From Pseudomonas capeferrum (GTDB taxonomy: Bacteria; Pseudomonadota; Gammaproteobacteria; Pseudomonadales; Pseudomonadaceae): a stretch of DNA of 64,000 bases. Position numbers and translations under genes: made by a program. The notes under the pieces were generated by a model, which saw only the letters and a program-made list of their open reading frames with translations, searched no databases and was not told where the DNA came from. The stretch spans positions 62,001-126,000 of the forward strand of contig NZ_JAAMQM010000018.1 of the NCBI RefSeq assembly GCF_013523055.1. The letters run 5' to 3'. Below, one piece after another: positions 52,744 to 61,540 of this stretch (positions within the stretch are counted from its first letter, which is position 1; the number at the start of each line of letters is the position of its first letter).

Positions 52744-53688
52744 GGACGGTATATGCCTGGGTGGGAGTGGGTTTACCCGCGAAGCAGGCACCGCGCTTCA
52801 TGGCACCGGCTTCGCCGGTGTTCGCGGGTAAACCCGCTCCCACAAGGTCTGCGCTGCGCTTGTGGGCTTGCCGGGAAGCGGGACCGCTGGACCGCCGCGA
52901 TAGGCCTGCAGATGCCCAGAGGACTCAAGAGGACGATATATGCCTGGGTGGGAGCGGGTTTACCCGCGAGGCAGGCACCGCGCTTCATGGCACCGGCTTC
53001 GCCGGTAGTTCGCGGGTAAACCCGCTCCCACAAGGCCTGCGTTGCGCTTGTGGGCTTGCCGGGAAGCGGGACCGCCGGACCGCCGCGATAGGCCTGCAGA
53101 TGCCCAGAGGACTCAAGAGGACGGTATATGCCTGGGTGGGAGCGGGTTTACCCGCGAAGCAGGCACCGCGCTTCATGGCACCGGCTTCGCCGGTAGTTCG
53201 CGGGTAAACCCGCTCCCACAAGGTCTGCGCTGCGCTTGTGGGCTTGCCGGACCGCCGGACCGCCGGACCGCCGGACCGCCGCGATAGGCCTGCAGATGCC
53301 CAGAGGACTCAAGAGGACGGTATATGCCTGGGTGGGAGCGGGTTTACCCGCGAAGCAGGCACCGCGCTTCATGGCACCGGCTTCGCCGGTGTTCGCGGGT
53401 AAACCCGCTCCCACAAGGTCTGCGCTGCGCTTGTGGGCTTGCCGGGAAGCGGGACCGCCGGACCGCCGCTATAGGCCTGCAGATACACAGAGGATTCAAG
53501 AGGACGGTATATGCCTGGGTGGGAGCGGGTTTACCCGCGAAGCAGGCACCGCGCTTCATGGCTCCGGCTTCGCCGGTAGTTCGCGGGTAAACCCGCTCCC
53601 ACAAGGTCTGTGCTGCGCTTGTAGGCTTGCCGGGAAGCGGGACCGCCGGACCGCCGCGATAGACCTTCAGATGCCCAGAGGATTCAAG
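52744..53688. repeat. five tandem copies of a ~188-bp REP-pair unit (site F)
   Basis: Copies begin with GGACGGTATATGCCTGGG at 52744, 52931, 53119, 53315 and 53502 (lengths 187, 188, 196, 187 and 187 bp). Each contains GTGGGAGCGGGTTTACCCGC and its inverted copy GCGGGTAAACCCGCTCCCAC, about 50 bp apart. The second matches the common 35-bp P. putida REP. Between them is a small hairpin ACCGGC-TTC-GCCGGT. Copies differ at few positions. Copy 3 carries four 8-bp CCGGACCG repeats (53247-53278) and is longest. It fills most of the 1.1-kb gap between the convergent GGDEF-EAL and MATE genes. No gene is supported here. Confidence 0.93.
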
Positions 53689-53751
53689 GATTGCCAGATA
53701 AGATTCGGCATTTAAAAATCAAAGGTTATACCGATCCCCCTCCCTCCAAGC

Positions 53752-55113
53752 CTAAACGCCGCGCCTGATCATCCGCTTCATCCGCCACTCGAACGCCAGT
53801 GTCAGGCACACCGCCGCGCAGGCCAGCCCGAGCGCCAGGCCCCACCACACGCCTACCGCGCCACCACCTAGGTTGAAGGCGAACACCCAGGCGCACGGCG
53901 CGCCGATCAGCCAGTAGCAGGCCAGCCCGATCAGGAAGGTGGTGCGGGCATCCTTCAGGCCGCGAATCGAACCCATGGCGATGGTTTGCATGCCATCGAA
54001 GAGCTCGAACCAGGCCGCTACCATCAACAGGTTTACCGCCAGTTGGATGATCGGGGCATAGGCCGGGTCGTCGTGATCGAGGAACAGGCCCACCAGCGCG
54101 TCGGGCAGCAACCAGAACAGCGCCGCGAAGGCAAACATGATCAATGCCCCGAAACCGATGCCCACCCGCCCGGCACTGCGCGCGGCGAGCAGGTTGCCGG
54201 CGCCGTAGTACAATCCGACGCGCATCGTCACGCCGTAGGAAATCCCGGTCGGGACCATGAACGCGGTACCCACGATCTGCAAGGCAATCTGGTGTGCAGC
54301 CAATTCGGTACTGCCCAGTACGCCCATGCACAAGGCGGCGAAGGCGAACAGCCCGACTTCCACCATGTAGGTGCCACCGATAGGCAGCCCCAGCCGCCAG
54401 AGCTCGCGCAGGGCGGGCCACGAGGGGCGAGACAGGCCCTGGCGAATCGGGTAGGCATCATAGGCGCGATGCCAACGGATGTAGAGGGCCAGGGCGATAG
54501 CCATGCCGAACGAGACCACCGCCGTCACCAGGCCGATGCCCATCAGCCCCAGCTTTGGCAGACCGAACATGCCCTCGATCAATGCGTGGTTGAACAGGTA
54601 GTTGAGCACCGTGCCCACCAGACTGATGACCATTACCGGCGTCGAACGCCCCAGGGCGCTGGTGAACCCACGCAGGGCCATGAAGCTCAGGTAGCCGGGC
54701 AGGGCGAGCGGCAGGAGGGTCAGGAACTGTCCCGCCGCCTCGACGTTCTCGGGCTGTTGGCCGAACATCAGCAGTACCGGCTTCAGATTCCACAGCGCCA
54801 ATGCCGCTCCCAGTGCCAAGCCCCAGGCCAGCCAGAGCCCGGCCTGGGCCAATCGCGTGGCGCCGGCCTTGTCGCCGGAGCCTTGACGGATCGCGACCAG
54901 CGTGCCGACCGCCGCGATCACGCCCAGGCAGAAGATCGACACGAACGAGTAGCTGGCCGCGCCCAGACCACCGCCGGCCAGGGCTTGCGGGCTGATTCGA
55001 GCCATCATCAACGTGTCGGTCAGCACCATCAGCATGTGCGCCAGCTGCGAGGCCACCAGCGGCCCGGCCAGGCGCAGCAAGGCCTTGAGTTCAGTGGTGG
55101 GCGCGACATGCAT
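53752..55113 (-). CDS. MATE-family multidrug efflux pump (NorM-like)
   Basis: A 453-aa inner-membrane protein with 12 predicted helices. The helix 1 segment LAGPLVASQLAHMLMVLTDTLMMARI carries the Gln and Asp conserved in NorM cation-coupled pumps, and PTGISYGVTMRVGLYYGAGN starts the second bundle. It probably expels cationic drugs in exchange for H+ or Na+. The ATG at 55113 is preceded by AAAAGGA; an in-frame ATG at 55230 would add 39 residues. It is divergent from the chemoreceptor gene (260-bp gap). Confidence 0.9.
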   Translation of the reverse strand: MHVAPTTELKALLRLAGPLVASQLAHMLMVLTDTLMMARISPQALAGGGLGAASYSFVSIFCLGVIAAVGTLVAIRQGSGDKAGATRLAQAGLWLAWGLALGAALALWNLKPVLLMFGQQPENVEAAGQFLTLLPLALPGYLSFMALRGFTSALGRSTPVMVISLVGTVLNYLFNHALIEGMFGLPKLGLMGIGLVTAVVSFGMAIALALYIRWHRAYDAYPIRQGLSRPSWPALRELWRLGLPIGGTYMVEVGLFAFAALCMGVLGSTELAAHQIALQIVGTAFMVPTGISYGVTMRVGLYYGAGNLLAARSAGRVGIGFGALIMFAFAALFWLLPDALVGLFLDHDDPAYAPIIQLAVNLLMVAAWFELFDGMQTIAMGSIRGLKDARTTFLIGLACYWLIGAPCAWVFAFNLGGGAVGVWWGLALGLACAAVCLTLAFEWRMKRMIRRGV

Positions 55114-55373
55114 GGGCGGATCCTTTTCCTGGCGGGGCGAACGAGGCGACGATTCTGAGGCTTCGGTCAACTTTCTACAAAAGGATATGGCGAACGGTGC
55201 CGCGATCGTTGATCTCTGGCCATAGGGCAATCCCCTGTCGAATGCTCAAGTATTGCCCGGTACCGCCGAAAAATTCACAGTAGCGTTCCGGTAGAGAGCG
55301 TGGTTACCCGTTGAACATGGAGTAGAGCGCCAGTGTGATCAGGACGATCCCGGCTGTTCCCAGGAGCTTTTCT

Positions 55374-57359
55374 ATGCCTCGTCCCCGTGCCTTGATTGCC
55401 TCGCAACTCGGTATCGCCCTCGCCGCCGTACTGGCCATTGCGATTACCGGCAGTACCCTGTTCGCCTTGCGTTCACTGGACCATGCCAATCTGGCGACTC
55501 GCCAGGCACACCTGGCCAGCGAAGCGCGCCTGCTGGCCGACCAGCTCGACACTTTTCACACCTCGCTCAAGGACAATACCCAGCGTCTGAGCGGTCTGTT
55601 CGAACGCCGTTTTGCCTCCGGCCTGCAACTGCGGGCAGATGAAACCGTGACGGTCGCCGGTGTCCCGACCCCTGCGCTGTACCTGGACGAGCAATTGCTC
55701 AGCAACGATTTCCAGCAAGTCGATGACTTCAAGCAGATGACCGCGGGCGTGGCCACCCTGTTCGTGCGCAAGGACGATGACTTCGTGCGTATCAGCACCT
55801 CCTTGACCAAGCAGGATGGCAGCCGAGCCATCGGCACCCAGCTCGACCGCCAGCACCCGGCCTATGGCCGCCTGATGGCGGGGCAGACCTACGTAGGGAA
55901 GGCCGTGCTGTTCGAGCGCAACTACATGACCCGCTATGTACCGGTGCGCGACACCAGCGGCCGGGTCATCGCGGTGCTCTTCGTCGGCTTCGACTACACC
56001 GATGCGCAGACCACCCAGTTCGCCAACCTTGAACGCTTTCGCATCGGCCAGACCGGCTCGCTGGCGCTGCTTGACGAGCAACGACACTGGCTGGTCGCAC
56101 CCGCGGGTGCGCGCGATGAACAGGCGGCGGCGCAGGCCGTATCCGACCTCTCGACTCAGACCAACGAAGGCGGCTTCTGGGAAAACGGCACGGATCGACT
56201 GTTCAGCGTCGCGGTTCCCTTCGGTGAAGGGCCGTGGAAAGTCGTGGCAAGCATGCCCGAAGCGGAAATCAACGCCGTGACCTGGAGCGTGGGCACGCGG
56301 CTGGCGATTGGCAGTGTGCTGGCCATGCTCCTGGCCGTGGCCGCGACCCTGTGGCTGCTGCGGCGCAAGTTGCGCCCGCTGGGTGATCTGGTGCGTCAGG
56401 CCCAGGCCTTGGGTGCCGGCGACCTGCAGGCACGCCTGGCAGTTACCAGCCATGACGAGATCGGCCAGCTGGCCCGCAGCTTCAATCAGATGGGCGACGC
56501 GCTGACGACCATGGTCGAACAGATTCGTAGCGCCTCCGAGCAGGTCAGCGGTCGCGCGCGATCCTTGGCCGTACTTTCGTCCGACGCCTGCGAAGGCATG
56601 GAGCAGCAGTCCGGCGAAATCACCAGCATGGCCGGCGCGGTGGAGGAGTTCAGCGCGACCTCGATGAACATCGCCGACAACATGGGCACCACCGAGCGCA
56701 TGGCGCGTGACAACGTACAGCAGACCCGTATCGGGCGCAGCGCCATGGACCAGGCGTCCACATCCTTGCAACACATTGCCCAGGCGCTTGGCGGCACTGC
56801 CCAGGTGATGGACACCTTGGGCGCGCGCTCCCAGGAAATCGGCGGCATTGTCGGCGTGATCACGGCCATTGCCGAACAGACCAACCTGCTCGCGCTCAAC
56901 GCCGCCATCGAGGCGGCGCGGGCAGGTGAGCAGGGGCGCGGGTTCGCGGTGGTGGCCGATGAAGTGCGCAGCCTGGCCGCGCGGACACGTCAGGCGACCG
57001 ATGAAATCTCCAGCATGATCAACAGTATCCAGGAGCAGACCGGCCATGCCATCAGCACCCTGGAAGAAGGCAATCGGCTGATGCAGGAAGGTTTGCAACG
57101 CAATGCCAAGGTGGCTGACGCGCTGGCGCGGATCGACGAGCAGAGTCATTCGGCCGGTGAACAGTTCGCCGCCATCAGCAACGCGACCCAGGAGCAGAGC
57201 AGTACCGCCACGGTGCTCAGCCGCAACCTGCAAAGCATCGCCCAATCCAACGGTGAGCAGCGTGACGTGGCCAATGACCTGGCCAGCACGGCAGGCGAGC
57301 TCGAAGGGCTGGCAGCGCAATTGCGCCAGGAAGTGGAGCGGTTCCGGGTCCAGCGCTGA
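55374..57359 (+). CDS. methyl-accepting chemotaxis protein with Cache-type sensor
   Basis: A 661-aa chemoreceptor. Membrane helix 1 spans about residues 8-31. The periplasmic sensor (about residues 32-300) resembles the Cache 3/Cache 2 type (LYLDEQLLSNDFQQVDDFKQMT, then RYVPVRDTSGRVIAVLFVGFD). Helix 2 spans about residues 303-328, and a HAMP domain follows. The signalling tip is EQTNLLALNAAIEAARAGEQGRGFAVVADEVR. No C-terminal CheR-binding pentapeptide is seen. AGGAG precedes the ATG at 55374. The ligand is unknown; such Cache receptors often bind organic acids. Confidence 0.92.
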   Translation: MPRPRALIASQLGIALAAVLAIAITGSTLFALRSLDHANLATRQAHLASEARLLADQLDTFHTSLKDNTQRLSGLFERRFASGLQLRADETVTVAGVPTPALYLDEQLLSNDFQQVDDFKQMTAGVATLFVRKDDDFVRISTSLTKQDGSRAIGTQLDRQHPAYGRLMAGQTYVGKAVLFERNYMTRYVPVRDTSGRVIAVLFVGFDYTDAQTTQFANLERFRIGQTGSLALLDEQRHWLVAPAGARDEQAAAQAVSDLSTQTNEGGFWENGTDRLFSVAVPFGEGPWKVVASMPEAEINAVTWSVGTRLAIGSVLAMLLAVAATLWLLRRKLRPLGDLVRQAQALGAGDLQARLAVTSHDEIGQLARSFNQMGDALTTMVEQIRSASEQVSGRARSLAVLSSDACEGMEQQSGEITSMAGAVEEFSATSMNIADNMGTTERMARDNVQQTRIGRSAMDQASTSLQHIAQALGGTAQVMDTLGARSQEIGGIVGVITAIAEQTNLLALNAAIEAARAGEQGRGFAVVADEVRSLAARTRQATDEISSMINSIQEQTGHAISTLEEGNRLMQEGLQRNAKVADALARIDEQSHSAGEQFAAISNATQEQSSTATVLSRNLQSIAQSNGEQRDVANDLASTAGELEGLAAQLRQEVERFRVQR

Positions 57360-57420
57360 CCGCTATCACGAGCCATCCAGGGTCGTCTGGCGACCCCGGA
57401 TGGTCATGCGCAACGCCTTC

Positions 57421-58815
57421 CTACAGTGTCGCCAGGTTCAACGCCTGGGCACACGCCTGCAACGACCGCTGCTCGCTCTGCGCGTACAACGCCAGCTCGT
57501 CCTGCACGGTCATTCCCAGCGCCTGTTCGAAAGCCGTGCGATTGGCATTGCTGCCATATTCGCTGTGCGAATCGTCGCCCAGGTTGGACTGGAAGATCCC
57601 GGCAGCGCTGACCGGCAGGAAGTCTTCGTACACCAACGCCTCGTAATGCACATGTCCGGCGTCGATCAAGCCTTGCAGGCTGCTCGGGCGCCCGGTCTGA
57701 TCCCGCGCGGCCAGGCCTTTCTCGGTCGCGAAGTAGCGGAAGTAGGCCAGTCCCTGTTCGCGCATCTGGGCAAGGTCGTCGGGGAAGGCGGCGAAATGCT
57801 CCTCCAACAAGGCCTTGTAGCGTGAAGCGTTGGCTTCGGCCGGTACGCCTCCCAGCGCGGCACGGGTCGCGTCGAGCAGTTGGTCGTAGAGCTGACGACC
57901 CTTGGGCGTCAGCGCCGCGCCGCGCTGCTCGATTTCACCGAAGCGCGCCGTGTGGCTGCCAGGATTCCCTGGCTGATCACTGAAGGCGATCTTCTCCTGC
58001 AAGGCCTTGAAGCTGGTCTGCCGCAGCAGGATCGGATGACGACGGGTGGGCGGGCCCTCGATCACGGCCTTGGGCGGGATACCCCTGGCCGGCATGCCGA
58101 CCTGGATCGCGTCGATGTCCAGAGTGCGCGGGGTCAGGTGATTGATATGCGGCCCCTTGAAGGCCACGACATCGGCGATCAGCCTGTGCTGGTCATGCAA
58201 TTGCTGGTACTGCTCGGCGGTGACCGTGGCGTCGTGGTGCCAGCGGAAGGTATGCAGGGCTTGCTGGACGAAATCCTCCGCGTCCCCGGCGCTCAGGCCG
58301 TCGTCACGCTGGCACTGGGCAATCAGCTCCAGAACCCGCGGGGTAAAGATCTGGCGCTTGGACAGGATGTCTTCGGCCAACGCACGCAGGTGCGGGTCAT
58401 CGATCAGCTCCAGACGCAACAGCGAGGTGAAGACCCGGAATGGGCTGACATGCAGCGATTGCTCGTGCACCGCGCGGAAAGCCGTGGAGTGCACCGGTAC
58501 GCCGGCCGAGCTGAGGTCGTAGTAGCCGACCGGGTGCATGCCCATGACCGCGAAAAGGCGTGCGATGGTGGCGAGCTCCTCAGCCGTGCCGACGCGGATG
58601 GCGCCATGCCGCTCCTGGTCCAGGCGCTCGATCTCGCCTGTCCAGCGCAACGCCTGCGCGACCTCGGGCTGGTGGGCCATGACCTGCTGATTGATTTCGC
58701 TCACCAGCTCCAGCAGCGTGCCGTACAGGGGCACTTCCTGTTTGTACATGAGCGACATGGCGGCAGAGAACTGCGCGCGGATGCTGTCCGGGCTGACGAA
58801 ATCTTGAGCGGGCAT
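57421..58815 (-). CDS. hglS: 2-oxoadipate dioxygenase/decarboxylase HglS (DUF1338)
   Basis: A 464-aa Fe(II) enzyme that converts 2-oxoadipate to D-2-hydroxyglutarate in lysine catabolism, described in P. putida. The reported metal ligands fall at the expected numbers with the start at 58815: His70 (in DQERHGAIR), His226 (in GPHINHLT) and Glu294 (in ARFGEIEQR); substrate-binding Arg74 is also present. The frame is open upstream to 58866, but this ATG gives the family length. The LysR gene upstream (same strand, 90 bp) and amaB/amaA beyond it form the lysine locus. Confidence 0.96.
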   Translation of the reverse strand: MPAQDFVSPDSIRAQFSAAMSLMYKQEVPLYGTLLELVSEINQQVMAHQPEVAQALRWTGEIERLDQERHGAIRVGTAEELATIARLFAVMGMHPVGYYDLSSAGVPVHSTAFRAVHEQSLHVSPFRVFTSLLRLELIDDPHLRALAEDILSKRQIFTPRVLELIAQCQRDDGLSAGDAEDFVQQALHTFRWHHDATVTAEQYQQLHDQHRLIADVVAFKGPHINHLTPRTLDIDAIQVGMPARGIPPKAVIEGPPTRRHPILLRQTSFKALQEKIAFSDQPGNPGSHTARFGEIEQRGAALTPKGRQLYDQLLDATRAALGGVPAEANASRYKALLEEHFAAFPDDLAQMREQGLAYFRYFATEKGLAARDQTGRPSSLQGLIDAGHVHYEALVYEDFLPVSAAGIFQSNLGDDSHSEYGSNANRTAFEQALGMTVQDELALYAQSEQRSLQACAQALNLATL

Positions 58816-58905
58816 CGCTAGCTTCCTGGGTGAGTTGTGACCCTTACATGAAAGCGAGGAATGCATTTACCGCACAAGCGAAAAAAATTCGAGGTGTCAT
58901 TCCTT

Positions 58906-59808
58906 TTATGATTGATGCCGATCGTCCAGCTGGGCTCTGGTCCAATCGACCAGTGCCCTGATCTTCGGGACTTCCGCCGCATGCTCGGCAAAGGCCAGGA
59001 AATGGGCGCCTTTGCCGCGCATGGCATGAGCCCAGGGGATCACCAGGCTCCCTTCCTCCAGCTCCCGAGCCGCCAGATAGCGCGGCACCAAGGCCACCCC
59101 GCAGCCCGCTTGTGCCGCGCCAAGGGCCATATAGAAGGTATCGAAGCGCGGGCCATGGTAGCTGCTGACGCTGTGCAGGCCTTGCTCCAGGAACCATTCA
59201 TGCCAGGCTTCCGGCCGCGAAGTGCTCTGCAGCAGGATCATGTCCGCCACTTCGCCCGCATCCGCCAGGAGGCGCCCTTGCAACAGGTCCGGCGCACACA
59301 CGGGCACAACCTCTTCACCGAACAGTTCGATACAGGTCGTTCCCGGCCAAGTGCCTTGACCGAAGAAGAACACCACGTCGGCTGTGCCCTGGAGCAGGGC
59401 GAACGGTTCCATTTCGTTGCGGATGTCCAGATGGATAGTGGGGTAGCGCTTGCCGAATCCCTTGAGGTGCGGAATCAGCCAGCGCACGCCGAAACTCGGC
59501 TGGGTGGCCACCTTCAGCACTTCGGTCTGCTCGCCGTAGGTGAGGATGTAGCGACTGGACATGTCCACCTGCGTGAGGATCTTGTTGACCTCGGCCAGAT
59601 ACAGCGCGCCTGCTGGCGTCAGCTGAAGACGACGGCGGATACGCAGGAACAGATGGTGGCGCAGCATATCCTCGAGTTGCGCGACCTGCTTGCTGACCGC
59701 GCTCTGGGTCAGGTGCAGCTCTTCGGCCGCGCGGGTGAAGCTCAAGTGGCGGGCAGCGGCCTCGAAGCACTGCAAGGCGGTCATCGACGGCACCAGACGT
59801 TTGGACAT
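58906..59808 (-). CDS. LysR-family regulator of the lysine/pipecolate locus
   Basis: A 300-aa LysR-type regulator. The helix-turn-helix is LSFTRAAEELHLTQSAVSKQVAQLEDML (about residues 23-50), of the GcvA-like subgroup (MSKRLVPSMTALQCFEAAARH). It lies between hglS and amaB and is divergent from amaB, so it probably controls both arms of the locus with a lysine-derived effector. The ATG at 59808 starts the conserved sequence; the frame is open to 59910. Confidence 0.88.
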   Translation of the reverse strand: MSKRLVPSMTALQCFEAAARHLSFTRAAEELHLTQSAVSKQVAQLEDMLRHHLFLRIRRRLQLTPAGALYLAEVNKILTQVDMSSRYILTYGEQTEVLKVATQPSFGVRWLIPHLKGFGKRYPTIHLDIRNEMEPFALLQGTADVVFFFGQGTWPGTTCIELFGEEVVPVCAPDLLQGRLLADAGEVADMILLQSTSRPEAWHEWFLEQGLHSVSSYHGPRFDTFYMALGAAQAGCGVALVPRYLAARELEEGSLVIPWAHAMRGKGAHFLAFAEHAAEVPKIRALVDWTRAQLDDRHQS

Positions 59809-59829
59809 AGCAGTCTCTTTCACCAGGAA

Positions 59830-59850
59830 ATCATTACCTGATGGAATGAT
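59830..59850. promoter_or_regulatory. candidate LysR operator between the regulator gene and amaB
   Basis: ATCATT (59830-59835) and AATGAT (59845-59850) form a dyad with a 9-bp spacer, 21 bp in all and with T/A at LysR-like positions. It lies 22-42 bp upstream of the LysR start codon and about 95 bp from amaB, suitable for autoregulation and activation. Based on symmetry only. Confidence 0.4.
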
Positions 59851-59944
59851 ATGCGGAATAAAGGTCGTTTGTTGCCTTGCTGGCATCGGATTAATACTGA
59901 TCCGCATCACGAATTCAACTATTCACCCGATGTAGGAGACGAAC

Positions 59945-61435
59945 ATGGTTGCGGCATTGCTCGAGCGACTAGGTGTAGCGGCTGAGGCATATACCCAGGG
60001 CGATTACCCTGTCCACACCCCCATCGATGGCAGCCAGATCGCCACGGTGAAACTGCTCGGCAAGGCCGAGACCACCGGCCGCATCGACCAGGCCCATGCC
60101 GCGTTCGAAGCCTGGCGCCGCATTCCTGCTCCGCGTCGCGGCGAACTGGTCCGCCTGTTCGGTGAAGTGCTGCGCGCCCACAAGGCCGATCTCGGCGAGC
60201 TGGTGTCCATCGAAGCCGGCAAGATCACCCAGGAAGGCCTGGGCGAAGTGCAGGAAATGATCGACATCTGCGACTTCGCCGTCGGCCTGTCGCGCCAGCT
60301 CTACGGCCTGACCATCGCCTCCGAACGTCCTGGCCACCATATGCGCGAGACCTGGCACCCGCTGGGCGTGGTCGGCGTGATCAGCGCCTTCAACTTCCCG
60401 GTCGCCGTCTGGGCCTGGAACACGGCACTGGCGCTGGTCGCCGGTAATGCCGTGGTCTGGAAGCCTTCCGAGAAGACCCCGCTGACCGCCCTGGCGTGCC
60501 AGGCGCTGTTCGACAAGGCACTGCAGGCCTTTGGCGATGCACCGGCCGGCCTGGCGCAGTTGGTGATCGGCGGCCGTGAAGCTGGCGAAGCCCTGGTCGA
60601 CGATCCACGCGTGCCGTTGGTCAGCGCCACCGGCAGCACCCGCATGGGTCGTGAAGTCGGTCCTCGCGTTGCGGCGCGTTTCGGTCGCAGCATTCTCGAA
60701 CTGGGCGGCAACAATGCCATGATCCTGGCTCCCAGCGCCGATCTCGACCTGGCCGTGCGCGGCATCCTGTTCTCCGCGGTCGGCACCGCCGGTCAGCGTT
60801 GCACCACCCTGCGTCGCCTGATCGTCCACCGTTCGATCAAGGATGAAGTGGTTGCCCGCGTCAAGGCTGCCTACGCCAAGGTGCGCATCGGTGATCCACG
60901 CAAGGACAACCTGGTCGGCCCGCTGATCGACAAGCAGTCCTTCGACGCCATGCAGGGCGCCCTGGTCCAGGCCCGCGACGAAGGCGGCCAGGTATTCGGC
61001 GGCGAGCGTCAATTGCAGGGTGAGTACCCGAACGCCTACTACGTGTCGCCCGCCATCGCCGAAATGCCGGCGCAGAGCGCCGTGGTGCGTCATGAAACCT
61101 TCGCGCCGATCCTCTACGTGCTGGCCTATGACGACTTCGAAGAAGCGCTGCGCCTGAACAACGAAGTGCCACAGGGCCTGTCCTCGTGCATCTTCACCAC
61201 CGACCTGCGCGAAGCCGAGCGCTTCCAGAGCGCCGCGGGCAGCGACTGCGGCATCGCCAACGTCAATATCGGCACCAGCGGCGCGGAAATCGGTGGCGCC
61301 TTCGGTGGCGAGAAGGAAACCGGTGGCGGCCGCGAGTCGGGTTCCGATGCCTGGAAAGGCTACATGCGTCGCCAGACCAACACCGTCAACTACTCTCACG
61401 AGCTGCCGCTGGCGCAGGGGATCGTGTTCGACTGA
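59945..61435 (+). CDS. amaB: L-aminoadipate-semialdehyde dehydrogenase AmaB
   Basis: A 496-aa ALDH7-type aldehyde dehydrogenase. Catalytic Cys286 is in GTAGQRCTTLRR and Glu252 in LELGGNNAMI; the cofactor loop is SATGSTRMGREVG. In P. putida AmaB oxidises aminoadipate semialdehyde (open form of piperideine-6-carboxylate) to L-2-aminoadipate. It precedes amaA by 105 bp and is divergent from the LysR gene. GTAGGAG lies before the ATG at 59945. Confidence 0.94.
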   Translation: MVAALLERLGVAAEAYTQGDYPVHTPIDGSQIATVKLLGKAETTGRIDQAHAAFEAWRRIPAPRRGELVRLFGEVLRAHKADLGELVSIEAGKITQEGLGEVQEMIDICDFAVGLSRQLYGLTIASERPGHHMRETWHPLGVVGVISAFNFPVAVWAWNTALALVAGNAVVWKPSEKTPLTALACQALFDKALQAFGDAPAGLAQLVIGGREAGEALVDDPRVPLVSATGSTRMGREVGPRVAARFGRSILELGGNNAMILAPSADLDLAVRGILFSAVGTAGQRCTTLRRLIVHRSIKDEVVARVKAAYAKVRIGDPRKDNLVGPLIDKQSFDAMQGALVQARDEGGQVFGGERQLQGEYPNAYYVSPAIAEMPAQSAVVRHETFAPILYVLAYDDFEEALRLNNEVPQGLSSCIFTTDLREAERFQSAAGSDCGIANVNIGTSGAEIGGAFGGEKETGGGRESGSDAWKGYMRRQTNTVNYSHELPLAQGIVFD

Positions 61436-61540
61436 CCTGTCTGTCATCGTGCGGTCCCGCGTCCTGCGGGGCCGTCGCGACTGGCCGTAGAGCCACCCCT
61501 CAAGGCTGTAAGTGCAACAAGAATAATGCTGGAGCCGGTC

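Noticed and set aside
52744..53688. Five regular repeats as a CRISPR array
   Set aside because: The entire 188-bp unit is repeated, including what would be spacers.
52662..53715. Several 80-180 codon repeated open frames in the REP array
   Set aside because: They repeat on both strands with the 188-bp unit and consist mostly of REP palindromes. No ribosome site or independent conservation is visible.
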